From: Macrotrachela quadricornifera
Taxonomy: Eukaryota > Rotifera > Eurotatoria > Philodinida > Philodinidae
Assembly: GCA_022393335.1 (NCBI GenBank)
Contig: JAJEKB010020704.1
Span: 368,614-432,613, forward strand
DNA: 64,000 bases
Direction of reading: 5' to 3'
The notes under the pieces were generated by a model. It ran no database searches. It saw nothing but the letters and a program-made list of their open reading frames with translations, and had not been told where the DNA came from. Within the stretch, counting starts at the first letter, position 1, and the number at the start of each line of letters is the position of its first letter. Of this stretch, positions 10,383 through 21,700 are shown piece by piece. Both the position numbers and the translations under genes were made by a program.

Positions 10383-12479
10383 TTAAAAACATAAGTTTAA
10401 AAGAACGGAAACATTATCGTTATTGAAGTTTGCCACTGCTAGATCCACTTGCTTATCACTTTTAAAGCTACCTGCCGTTATAACTACAGGAACTTGACCA
10501 ACCGTATATAATAATTGCTTTTGAAAGGTTCCATCTCTGTTACCAAGCAGCACACTCACGGAATTATCCTCGCTATTGACTACTGCTAGATCCAGCTTAG
10601 AGTCATTGTTTAGATCAGCTGATAAGATCGATTGTGGGCTATAACTAGTGGAAAACTTGGTCTGATTCTGGAAGGTTCCATCTCCATTACCGAGCAGTAC
10701 ACTGATGGTATCTTCAAGGGCGTTAACCACTGCTAAATCTAGTTTATTATCATTGTTAAAATCATCTGTTGTTACAGTGTATGGACCATGACCGACTACA
10801 TACTTGGTTTGAGTCTGAAATGTTCCATCTCCGTTACCAAGCAGTACACTGATTTTGTTATCACTGTCATCATAGTTGGCCACTACTAGATCAAGTTTTT
10901 TATCATTGTTAAAATCACCTACTGTCAAATCTCGTGGACCTCGGCCAACTGCATACGTCCTTTGACTTTGAAACGTTCCATCTCCGTTACCAAGTAGCAC
11001 GCTGACACTATCATCATCAGAGTTGGACACTGCCAGATCTAATCTGTTATCATTATTGAAATCGCCACCTGTCACAAACAATGGTCTACCACCAACTGAA
11101 TATTCTGTTTCATTATGAAATGTTCCTTCTCCGTTGCCAAAAATCATACTGATGGTGTTTTCATGTTCGTTAGCCAATGCTAGATCTAGTTTTGTATCAT
11201 TGTTGAAATCACCTACTGTCACAGAGTATGAACGATGACCAACTTTACTCTTCGTATGATGATGAAATGTCCCATGTCCGTCGCCAATCAGTATAGTAAC
11301 GCTACCGTCATTGCATGTTACTAGATCTAGTTTATTATCACTGTTGAAATCACCTGTTGCTATACAGGTTGGCTCTTCACCAGCTGCGTACGTCATAGAA
11401 TTCACAAATGTTCCATCTCCATTGCCATATAGTGCATTGATATAAGTGTCAGCGTTGGTTACTATTAGATCTAATTTATTGTCTTCATCAAAATCGCCCA
11501 GAGCCACTGAAAACGGGCTATTTCCAGCGCTGTATTCTGTATGTTTTTGAAACGTTCCGTCTCCATTTCCAAGTAGCACATTAATTTTGGCGTCCTGGAA
11601 AGTGACCACGGCTAAATCCAATTTAGAGTCTTTGTTGAAATCACCTGCTATCACAGATTCTACAGAACTACCAACCGAATACGACATTTGTTTCTGAAAC
11701 GTACCGTCTCCGTTGCCAAGCAGCAGACTGACGCTATCCCACATGCCGCAGGCCACCGCAAGGTCTTCTTTGGCATCATTATTGAAATCGCCTACTATCA
11801 CAGACATTGGACCAATGCCAACTGCATACTTGGTTTGAGTATGAAATGTCCCATCTCCGTTGCCAAGCAGTATACTCACGCTTTCAGCATCTTCGTTAGC
11901 CACTGCTAGATCTAGTTTCATATCATTGTTAAAATCACCTATTGTCACAGATGATGGATTCGTGCCAACTTCATACTTCTTTAATTCTTGAAAGGTACCA
12001 TCCCCATTACCGAGCATCACGCTGACGGTACTCTCTTGGCCGTTACTTACTACAAAATCCAGTTTGGTATCGTTGTTAAAATCACCTACTGCCACAGATG
12101 ATGCAAAGAGTCCAGTTGAGTATTTTGTTTGATTCTGAAACGTCCCATCGCCATTACCAAGCAGTATGCGAGTGCCGTCATCATTGGCAAGTACTATATC
12201 TAGATCATTATCATGATTAAAATCGCCTGCTGCTACACATCTTGAAGGAATACCAATAAAAGACGTAATTTGATTCTGAAATGTTCCATTCCCATTGCCA
12301 AGCAGCACACTGGTGTAGTTTTCACTAAGGTGAGCTATCGCTAAATCCATTTTTTTGTCATTATTGAAATCATTAACTATGACGAAACGTGGAAAATTGC
12401 CAGTGGTATACTTGTTAGGCAGACCATATGGCGTTTGACAGACATTTTCTAAAACATACAAAGAATATATTCTAATCAC
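10383..12479 (-). CDS. FG-GAP/VCBS repeat beta-propeller protein (5' end missing)
   Basis: A frame of up to 698 residues made almost wholly of 14 repeats of 46-50 residues with the consensus SVxVGDFNNDxKLDLAV, then VSVLLGNGDGTF, then a Q/Y/VG linker. Each DxNxDxxxD loop is a calcium site of the integrin-alpha/FG-GAP type. The last copy is truncated. Fourteen repeats would fit two seven-bladed propellers, or one unusually large ring. Such proteins are usually extracellular and adhesive. The frame opens on GTG, and a splice acceptor (GTATGTTTTAG) falls near 12450, just before the Cys-containing VCQTPYG segment. The first exon, expected to encode a signal peptide or another domain, therefore lies upstream and was not found. 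The family is very abundant in bdelloids. Confidence 0.8.
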   Translation of the reverse strand: MIRIYSLYVLENVCQTPYGLPNKYTTGNFPRFVIVNDFNNDKKMDLAIAHLSENYTSVLLGNGNGTFQNQITSFIGIPSRCVAAGDFNHDNDLDIVLANDDGTRILLGNGDGTFQNQTKYSTGLFASSVAVGDFNNDTKLDFVVSNGQESTVSVMLGNGDGTFQELKKYEVGTNPSSVTIGDFNNDMKLDLAVANEDAESVSILLGNGDGTFHTQTKYAVGIGPMSVIVGDFNNDAKEDLAVACGMWDSVSLLLGNGDGTFQKQMSYSVGSSVESVIAGDFNKDSKLDLAVVTFQDAKINVLLGNGDGTFQKHTEYSAGNSPFSVALGDFDEDNKLDLIVTNADTYINALYGNGDGTFVNSMTYAAGEEPTCIATGDFNSDNKLDLVTCNDGSVTILIGDGHGTFHHHTKSKVGHRSYSVTVGDFNNDTKLDLALANEHENTISMIFGNGEGTFHNETEYSVGGRPLFVTGGDFNNDNRLDLAVSNSDDDSVSVLLGNGDGTFQSQRTYAVGRGPRDLTVGDFNNDKKLDLVVANYDDSDNKISVLLGNGDGTFQTQTKYVVGHGPYTVTTDDFNNDNKLDLAVVNALEDTISVLLGNGDGTFQNQTKFSTSYSPQSILSADLNNDSKLDLAVVNSEDNSVSVLLGNRDGTFQKQLLYTVGQVPVVITAGSFKSDKQVDLAVANFNNDNVSVLLNLCF

Positions 12480-13334
12480 TTTTTCTCGAATTCCATAGGT
12501 CGTTTTAAATCATGTTTTGTTGTGACCTGTTACTATTAAAAGATAGAGTAGCCCAAGTTCTGGAGCTTAATAGTCATAGATTCATTGAACTTATTTTCTT
12601 TTCATTGGTCAGATTTTGGACTTATATATGAGGAATAATTTCTCGGAAATCGAACTGTCGAAAAAGGGATAGCGATAGCGACTACACAAATCATTACGTA
12701 CATATGCGAGTGATCGCAGTTTCATTGTTTAGTTGGGCTGTCTTTGGAAAATAAGGCGATGATTTTTGTGTAAAAACAAAGCTAACCAAAGGAAATAGAT
12801 TGGAAGAAACATCTGAATGAATTAAATAGCTATTAAATAAGATTAAAGTGAGCGTTTTTTTTTATAATAAGAGCATCGTTCTCTTTTTGACTGTTTCTGA
12901 ATGTGAACCAGAAATGAACTAATGAGGATAAAATTTTTACCACAATCAGAACATAGATCGTGATTTCACTTCTATTTGAAGTAATCATTTTTAAAGGAAA
13001 TCGCAAGATATTTTCAAAAATATCTCTGATTTCGCAGAGTTTTATCGGTGCATCTGTTGAGCCTCTCTTTAGTTTTCACAAAAAATGGATACGCGAATAG
13101 AATCGATCTGTGCATTTGTCCGGCCGTTCGAGTTCGAAGATGAGCCTAATTGGACGAGCCCTTCCTGAGTTATTGCAACAATATTGATTTTTCCCTATAG
13201 TTTTTCTTTGAGAAGATCGATATATCGCAGTGGATTAAAACCTCATTTATTGTATACTGTTCAATAGAGAGCCTTCCGAGCTACTAAATGATACATAATA
13301 CATAAAGAAAATAAGGAACCTAAGTTACCTATAT
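12480..13334. other. Intergenic upstream of FG-GAP gene
   Basis: It should contain the missing 5' exon and promoter of the minus-strand FG-GAP gene, but no exon with a signal peptide could be picked out. A TATA-like TATATAAG on the minus strand lies near 12625. Confidence 0.3.
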
Positions 13335-13606
13335 CAGGGTTGGAATTGGACGGACTAAAAATCTGTCCGGCCAGGTCCAGTCTTATTCCGGCCGGTTCAT
13401 TTCAGACGCCAAACTGGCAAAAATCCGGTAAAAATCGAGCGAAAGTCCAGTGATAATTCGGCAAAAATCCGTTCAAAAACTGCCAAAAACCTTGTAAAGA
13501 TCCGGTAAAATCCTGGCAAAAGCTCTTTAAAGATATGGCAAAAGTCCGGTGAAAATCTGGTAAAAATCCGATTTCGTTCGGTCCGATCGAACCGGTTCCA
13601 ACTCTG
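13335..13606. mobile_element. hAT-type MITE, 272 bp
   Basis: The termini are CAGGGTTGGAATTGG and, inverted at the right, CAGAGTTGGAACCGG, the CAG-start pattern of hAT elements. The interior is a degenerate tandem array of a ~13 bp unit close to CCGGTAAAAATC and GGCAAAAAT, on which the 75-residue frame at 13402-13629 is an artefact. The 8 bp flanks (ACCTATAT and CTAAATTT) no longer match, so this is an old insertion or its edges are slightly off. Confidence 0.65.
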
Positions 13607-14483
13607 CTAAATTTGAATATATGATACAAGGCATCGTATACACAAATCTATAAGTGTTATTACCATCTCTTCTATATCTCGTGTTACACTTTTCGAATAT
13701 ATTGAATTCAGAGATACTAGCAAAATAAACTGAATTATCCAGTGGAGTTAGTGCTACTCATTACCCTTTGTATTGATATCAACATCAACAAGGATTTTTT
13801 ACTTATTACAGGTTGTATATAATACTATAGGATTGTTTCAGACAAAGGTTTCGGGAGTACAGTTTTTTACACCCCCGGCCCGTGACTTGCAAAGACCTGA
13901 ATTTTTTTTAAAAAGGATCCCCACCCAGTGTTAAGTTAGCCCCGTTATGACATTATATGACTTTATAAACTTTGATATTTTAGCATTTTTATGATATCAA
14001 AATTGATTTGATCATGATAGTTGCTGAGATTTTACCTTCCTTGAGCAAATACACTACTTGCTTGGTGTTTACACAAGTTGAGAGAGAGACTTAGTTGTTG
14101 AGATTTCGAAAAAAATGAACACACTGTTTACAAATCTTTTTCATTACTCGTCCACCCCGCTCCACTCGGTAGATCTTCTGCCCCGTATACCTGTGCTAGA
14201 TAAGTATAGATTTGATAAGAATGAGATGTTTATTGATCATTCAAGGCCCGACAAGTTACTCCACGAAGACTTGAGCTGAGATCGGTTTTTGAGAAGGAAT
14301 GGGGCCTTAATAAATACTATTGTTTTTAGTTCTATTCGATATTATTGTAATTGTTCAACAATTAGTGTTTCTAAATTTGTTAACTCAATATTTATCTATA
14401 AATAATATAATTAACAAAAGTTTTCTTTAACGTCCAAAACGAATCATAAATTTGATTAGTTTGTTAAAATTCACACTAAATGA
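13607..14483. other. Intergenic, nothing recognised
   Basis: No exon or repeat could be supported. It probably includes the 3' untranslated region of the minus-strand NUS1-like gene. Confidence 0.4.
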
Positions 14484-15557
14484 TTATCGACCAAGTCTTT
14501 GTTCTATTCGATTGTAATGTTGAACAATACTAATAAATGAATTTATTGTCTGAATTTGTTTATATGAATCAATCATTCTAGATTAGATAAAAAGAAAAAT
14601 AAATAAATAAAAATAAATAATAATTATTTTTTTTTTACATAAATTCTGTTAATCGTGTTAGCCATGGATGTAATCCAAGTGCACTTTTAATTGATCCAAT
14701 AATTAATGCTAAATTTATTTCTGATATATTTGACAATTCTATTTAAAAATTATAATAAAAAATAAAATAAACATATTGAAATTATTTCTTACTTTTATAA
14801 CAATGATCAATAGTATCAATTTGAATTGAATCACAATTTATTTCACCTTGTTTTACTTGTTGACAAATTGTTTGAGTTACTTTAGTTAATGTTTGACTAC
14901 AATCATTAAGTGATAGAAAATCAATTTTTGGTAATGGAAAAGGTGATTTAACTAAAATAATAAATAACTTAAATAATTTTTTCTTAAATAGTTGACATAC
15001 TTTTTTTATCATATGTCTCAACATAATCTATAATAGAAGATTTATAAGTTTTAATATAACCTTAAAAAAACTAAATTATTTTTCTTATTAAACAGATCTT
15101 TTTTTTATTGTTTACCTTCAATATCATAAATAATTAAATGTTTAATATTTAATTTTTGAAAAAAAAATATTGAATTAATAATTAATTTTTTTAAATCCAT
15201 ATCAGGTATATCTTCATTTATAATAATAGCAACTACTTCTGTTTGTTTATTAAATCCCATTATATTTATATCCCATATATTATTTTCAGTTATATCATTA
15301 TTCACGTTTATTCTATAATCATTTCGATTATTAAACTTAATAGTAAATCGACGAAACCATTCAATTATATTTAAATAGCATAAAAATATCCATAGAAAAC
15401 ATCGATATAGTATTGACATTGTTTTCTGAAACACCATCTGAAAGAGAATTTTCAACTGTATACCGGGTAGAAATTCTGACCTACTAATCCTCACAGACTG
15501 TGATAGAAAGACTTTGGAGATGAGCATAGAGAGTAAGAATTGAAATCTGGAAGTCAT
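14484..15557 (-). CDS. NUS1: NUS1/NgBR-like cis-prenyltransferase subunit
   Basis: Four minus-strand exons: 15116-15557, 14793-15027, 14639-14738 and 14484-14577. NUS1 hallmarks appear in order: an N-terminal membrane helix (MSILYRCFLWIFLCYLNIIEW), a degenerate fold without the catalytic Asp, LKKLIINSIFFFQKLNIKHL followed by IYDIEG, the region ICQQVKQGE, then LGLHPWLTRLTEF, and a final exon ending RIEQRLGR. That ending is the C-terminal RxG motif that completes the active site of the DHDDS partner. Together the two make dehydrodolichyl diphosphate at the ER. Phases agree at all junctions except one: exon 2 needs one A fewer in an A7 run (15001-15007 on the plus strand). This is either a sequencing error or an inactivating insertion. 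The start may be 15557 or the internal ATG at 15419. Confidence 0.75.
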
Positions 15558-16421
15558 TACTTTTGGTGAGAGGCATCTTTTAGGTACTATCAGAGGTCAT
15601 GTATAACCAAACATTTAGTTAAACAATCTCTAGAGCATTTATTTATTGAAATTCTATCCTCAAAAGTAAGGAATAATGCTTAAGTATATCCGAATATACA
15701 TAAAAGCACGAATTTTTGGTGAATTATCAACAGTAGATACTTTCTCTCTCTATTTAATGCAGTAATCATTGATGCATACAATTATCTAATGTTTACATTA
15801 ATAAAGAAAAAAAATCTGTGATTAACTCTCTTTTGCATTATGTACGTAACAAATTTGGATTATAGTTAATGTATAATGAACAAAGAAGAAAGACACATTA
15901 GCCAAAAATATACATCAAGCTTGAGGGTGAGGACAGTTGTTAGATGGTCGCCCATACGCTATTTTGTCACAAATAAAGAAATCTATTATACCAATTTTTT
16001 CAAATTTATTGTATTGTAATGTTTATGAATACATCAAAGATCGGCTTATTAACATTCAAATATGATCGATAATACAAGATTAACAAAGTCATCGAATAAA
16101 GAGAGACTAGACAACGAATATCTAACTAATTAGATTGTAATTTCTATTAAACGAATTGGGTTTTACCAAAAAAATGAACGTGACAAACTAATTATTATAG
16201 AAACAACAAAAAGTTTTTAATTAGAAGAATATAACATCATGAATGTTCTCAAATGACGACGATGAACTCTGACAGATAATTAAGAACAAAAAAAAGATAA
16301 TCATGGTGAATATAAATCACATAATGTGTAGACTAGGAGTTAGTGTTGTCAATACTAAGAGATTTGAAAAATTAGTTTATAAAAGACATTTGGAGATTAA
16401 AAAGTTACGTTATTGAAATTT
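15558..16421. other. Spacer between NUS1-like and UbiA-like genes
   Basis: About 860 bp with no supported exon. It holds the 5' region of the NUS1-like gene and the 3' region of the UbiA-like gene, both on the minus strand. Confidence 0.4.
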
Positions 16422-18064
16422 CTATTGCATCATTGTTGACAGAAACATACTGCTTAAGAATTTGCACAGGATAGAAAATAAATTCTTATGATTGACTATG
16501 GCGAGCTGCCAAATAAGATGGATAATCGTAGGCATTACAACAATCACATAATATAACCATGACAAATTCAATATAATACCGATTTCTACAAAGACAGGAA
16601 TAACACCACAAAGACATAAGCATACAATAGTTTTAGTTTCTGATCTAAAGAGTTTTTCAGTGGATTTTATACCAATTCGAATATGATTCGATCGATTCTG
16701 ATAATTGTATATTGTGTTATAAATAACAGACCAACAGATTCCAGTAAGGCATAATAGTTTAAATCTAAATAAGATTACTTCAATATTCATATCAGCAATA
16801 TTCTGGATACGATAGACATTATTGATCATTGAAGTTATAACCATGGCTATACTCCAGTTACAAAATGTACCAACTAACGATTCTGTCCAGTTTATGTAAT
16901 ACTTTAGATGAGAATAGATGCATCCAACAATCCAGAACACAATTGATACAATCAATCTTTTATATTAAATATAAAAACAAGTGTTGGTATTCCAAGGAAA
17001 ACAAAACAGATTTTTGCAAGATATTTTATAACCTGAATACTTTCACCCTCACGAACAATCATCTTTCAAAATAAGAGATTTCTTTTAGGTTTGCTTTCAA
17101 TGAAAATTTTCTCTAACACTATTCAATATGTAGTCATTGATAACTAAACAACGTCTTTTATCTTTCATTCCATTCTTTAGTGTATCTAATAATGGGTCTA
17201 TCGTACTAAGGAATAAGATTTCAAAGAAAATAATACGCTCATTATCTAGATTGAATATAATTTGTTGTTCTATGCCATTAAATTTCTTCAATCTTAACTA
17301 CGCATTCATTCGATCTTTTGTGCGTATCATTTAATTTTTATATACCATTCGGAAGCATATTGTACTAAATGAAACTATCCAGTGATTCCGAAAAATTCTT
17401 TTTACAAAACTTTATTTTTAGAAACTTTGCATCGTACAAATGAAATCCTCGATTAAACGAGAGAAGCACATCTTTGAGATTTGTTTTTTTTCTGAAATCA
17501 TTTAACCATTGACATGAATATCGGAAAGAGTTTAAGATTTTATATACTTACATCTCTTTACTAAAGTAGACGTATAGTATGATAACTGCAACGATCATCT
17601 GTAGATAGAAGAAGAGCATTGCTTCAGATTTTGTGATAATACCACTTGGAACAATTCGTCCTTTTATTCGATGAACGCGTACATATGCTTCACAATCAAT
17701 AAGATCATCATAAGTACACATGGCACCACGTATAATAAAGCATGGAATATAGTACAGAACGCATATTTTTATAATTTGAACAATGAACGGAAAACATTCT
17801 TTCAGTGAAATTTGATGAATATTTGATACAGTCAAATATGTTAATAGAATTGTCCAGACTATAGAAAAAAACATCATTCAGCTATGTATAAGTAAGAAAT
17901 CTAAATGATTGAAAAAACTTACCTATGGGATAAAAGAATAATACTATTTCAATGGGTGCATTGTATTTACCAAGTTTTATAAAATAACGTAATCGTGATA
18001 TCCATCGATTTGAGAATAGTCTTGATCCTAAAAAATTATTGGTCATGACATTAATATCTGTCAC
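16422..18064 (-). CDS. UbiA-family prenyltransferase homologue with altered metal sites
   Basis: Exons 17923-18064, 17552-17858 and 16422-16956 join in one frame with GT-AG introns of 64 and 595 bp. The first ATG is at 18046, giving 321 aa; an AG just upstream allows an extra 5' exon. UbiA features: YFIKLGKYNAPIEI at the first helix; RGAMCTYDDLIDCEAY, matching RxxGCxxNDxxDxxxD (residues 85-100); HRIKGRIVPSG; IYSHLKYYINW, matching the YPLMKRxTYWPQ segment; and WSVIYNTIYNYQNRSNH, then IGIKSTEKLF, matching YDTIYAxQDxxDDxxxGxKST. These integral membrane enzymes prenylate aromatic acceptors, as in COQ2 or fungal meroterpenoid pathways. The first motif is DDxxDxxxY, and in the second all four Asp positions are Asn or His (N224, N231, N234, H235). 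Activity is therefore doubtful. The gene lies ~650 bp downstream of the terpene synthase, on the same strand. Confidence 0.75.
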
Positions 18065-18709
18065 TGTATCATAAGATTAAGAAGAGTAAAGAGAAGAACA
18101 TCATGAAAAGATAAAAATAAAATGCTTATGTAAATCGCAAAAGCTCTTTAAAATCCATTTAAGCCTATGTAGTTTCTTGTATTGATTTCCGAATATAAGA
18201 TATATGTAGTGTTACAGTTGAATTATAATCAACGAAAACTATTAAATTGCTTCTAAGGCACATTTTTCCAATACCTTTTTCTTTTTGTACTATTTTATAG
18301 AGAATCACAATTGTTTCTTATTTTCTGCTCCAGTTCTATTTGTAATATTTTTACAACTCATTTTTTAAAGTTAAAATAGTTTTAAAAAAATTTTCATATT
18401 TATCATTTTAGATAAATTAATATTCACTTAATGGTTATTTGTCTTTCTATCTATTATCAATTGATTGTATTTTTCTTTCTTTTTCCTATTTGGAGATATA
18501 TTGCCTCTTTCTCGTTAGTTCCGTCGAGGTAAAGCAGATTTTATCTGATTAATTCAAAAATTGTTTTTCTATATCTAACAAAATATTTTTGTTCATATTC
18601 TCACCTTGAAGATCATTTCGTTGATAAACGATATCTGTGTCTGTTTTGCCATCGAATAAGATCTAGAATATCAGTCATAATTAAAAAACTTCAAAAACAA
18701 TAGATTTTT
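18065..18709. other. Spacer between UbiA-like and terpene synthase genes
   Basis: About 650 bp. A minus-strand ATG followed by MAKQTQISFINEMIFK and a GTGAGA donor occurs near 18608-18655, which might be an upstream exon of the UbiA-like gene. Its phase does not fit the known acceptor, so it is not included in that model. Confidence 0.3.
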
Positions 18710-21700
18710 CTATACATCTTCATTATTTTTCGAGGTGTTAATATTCGTTTGCAATGTTGTTACTAGTGGCAATAATTTGATGCATCTTGTTCGTTTCACT
18801 TCTTCTCTTTGTGCACCAAAGTATTTTGGCGTTTGAAAAGACCAGAAAATATTTCCAGATACTATGAAAGTCAAACCATCAACATACTTTGCTATCTGAT
18901 CATCCATTTCTCTTCCCCATGAAGGTAATTCACTTCGAAGCTGTTTAAAATCAGCATAACAATCAATAATCATTTGACCAGCTTGATCCATGGATTGTTG
19001 AATACTCCATAATGGATTATCATGCATAAGTACTGTGATTAAATTATATTTTCCATAAGATTGTTCTATGTTGAATGAATATATATCCTAATTATAAAAT
19101 GATAAGACTAACTTTTTAATCAATTAATGCTTTTAGTTTATTCTCTATCTGATATCAACCCATGTCATCATTTTTTTAACAACTGTGTCGCAATCATCGG
19201 AGTTCGTAATGATGCATGGGGGTATGAAAGGAAGTGCCGCAAGCACTCTAGCTCATTTTAACTTTTTACATTGAGAAAGATACTTCATTTATTTTTCTAA
19301 AGAATAAAGGTCAGTGCCAGAGTGTATTAAATGATCAATATATATATCTAATTGTTAGATGGATGATTATTAGTTAATTTATTATTCATTTATTTAGAAA
19401 ATGAGATAATATGAGTTTAAATCTGAAGTTATTATTTAGGCTCTACACTGAAAGAACTTTTTACCTCTGTGGTTGAAATAATACTAGACTGTCTCTACGT
19501 TGGATGCGAAACACATATTCGAAGGATACTAAAAATTAGTCTGTAAAATCAGATCAAAACAAGTGTCGTACAAGGAACTGATCAGTGTTGCCACCTTCTA
19601 AAGTCCAAAAAGCAGAAAACAATTTATAAATAGCAGAAAATGGCAGAAATTTCATCATTGAAAAGCAGAAAGAAAACAGAAAGCCTATTTTTTGTGACAT
19701 AAACGATTTTTAAACTTGTTCCAGTGTATTAATTAAGAAATTTTACATTGAATTCTCATCTTTATTGTACAAAATCAAGAAAATAGTGAGTCGATAAAAA
19801 ATAAAGTTATACAAGATCAAGAAATAGACCTAATTAATTGGCGAATAGGATTATCGGGCACATTTTCTTTTGACTACATATTTTCCATTTGATTTAATAG
19901 CTTTTAATAAATCTTAATTTTCTGATAGATATTTACGCATCTTAGTTATGATAAGGAGAAAATTAAACGTATTTTTACTTCCGCGCTATAAGTTTTCTTC
20001 TCGTACAATTCCATTTATTATATGATAAATGTTTCAATTTTGAGAATGCTGAGTCCACATAAGCATTGTTACAGGATGGTAAAGACATATAGGAAGCATA
20101 TGAACTTTTTAAAATTTGATGATTGAAGTGAGAGAAAATATAAACATTCATAACCGGTTGGGTACGAGAATTTTGTTTACTGTTGAGTTATTCTCATTTA
20201 GAATAAGACAAGAACATCAGTAACTATTAGAAATATGTCGAGACTAAAGATTCCGTAACAGAGATGAAAGATTTTCTTTTCCCAGAATTGCCGAAATTCT
20301 ATAAGATTTTTTTTGAGAATCGTTCGACTTAAATTCGTCTAGTCATATATAGAATCGAACAAACCAACGACGAAAGTGAAAGGTTCAGTTTCGGCACGGG
20401 AGTAACTAGGAGGGATCGTGTGGGGCGCTGCAGCCCTGCTTCTGAAAATATTATTTTTGCTTTGGTCAAAAAATTGTGTTTTCAGGAATGTTTTGATGCT
20501 GAATCTACACGAATGAAGACTTTGCGCCTTCCTGCCTCTGAGACCAAAGTACGCTCCTGAGTATCGGTCAGTCTATTTAGTTGTATGCGTGGCTAAATGA
20601 AATCAACTTAAGTAATTCTCCATAAAATTGTTTTCGATTTTGTGGGTTTTTGTAACAGAAAAGTTGTTATCCTTATTGGGCATTATTTATTCTCAATACA
20701 TCTTCGGTAGTACGGTCAAAATTTTTATTATAATTATGAAAGAAAAGATCTTTCGAAAGAAAAATGTTGTTTAAAAATGTAAACAATAAAATATTTAAAA
20801 AAGCAGAAAAACGTTCAAAAAGCAGAAACGACAGAAAAAAAGCAGAAAAACCTTCAAAAAGCAGAATTTTTCTGCTAAAAGCAGAAGAGGTGGCAACTCT
20901 GGAACTGATTTCTGAATATTTTTCGATGTTCTCCTATGTGTTCAATCGTATTTTGGTGCTCTTTTTTTCGTTAGATCTCCCGTTTAATGCTCTACAGAAA
21001 TATGGTAGAAGAAACTGTTAAAATAGCAAGAGGTCAATCTGATTTTCCTTTTCAGATCAAATTTGAGTGCTGTTGGAAGACATGTTTGGTATCCAAAGAA
21101 GAGACACTATAGAATTATTTTGACCATACAGGTAGCAAAGCTCTTTCAATACAGATTCCATATAGGTACTTTCGATTCTTCGGAAAAATGCTTTAGCCAG
21201 CGAAGGGCAATACTACATTTTGTTTTGCAAAAACTTTTGTATCACTCGCTATTTGTACTAATTCCTTAGGGAAAATGACTTATATATCCTTGAAACTGAA
21301 ATCTATGACAGAAGCAGTAGGTAACAGCTGTTTTTCGCTCCCCTGTTACTAGGCTAAGAGATACAATGACTAACATCTTTCATCGTCAACATATAATCAC
21401 AGTACGTAGCAGTTCATAATCGAAAATATCTATTGAGATATTTTCTAGTTGATAATATCTATTTCACATTTTTAATTCTGCAGAGACTGTCTCTTGATAG
21501 TTTCTTTTTTTCTACTTAAAATACTGTATTTCTCATCTAGAAACACTAAAAATTTTTACGAACAAAAAATCAATTCATTTCTAATTTCTTTTCCATATCT
21601 GATCCTCAATATAATAAGGGCAAGGAATGTTATACGCCTTCTAAGATAATATATAAAGAACAAGAAAAACTTACATTCGCCCAACCAACAGCATTCGCTG

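Noticed and set aside
17097..17291. 64-residue minus-strand frame
   Set aside because: It lies wholly inside the 595 bp intron of the UbiA-like gene. Leaving it out keeps the phase and joins conserved blocks.
18608..18655. Possible first exon of the UbiA-like gene
   Set aside because: It has an ATG, open codons and a GTGAGA donor, but its phase does not fit the acceptor before 18064.
20764..21021. 85-residue plus-strand frame with KAEK repeats
   Set aside because: It is a translation of the AAAAGCAGAAA sub-terminal array of the hAT element and runs across its end.
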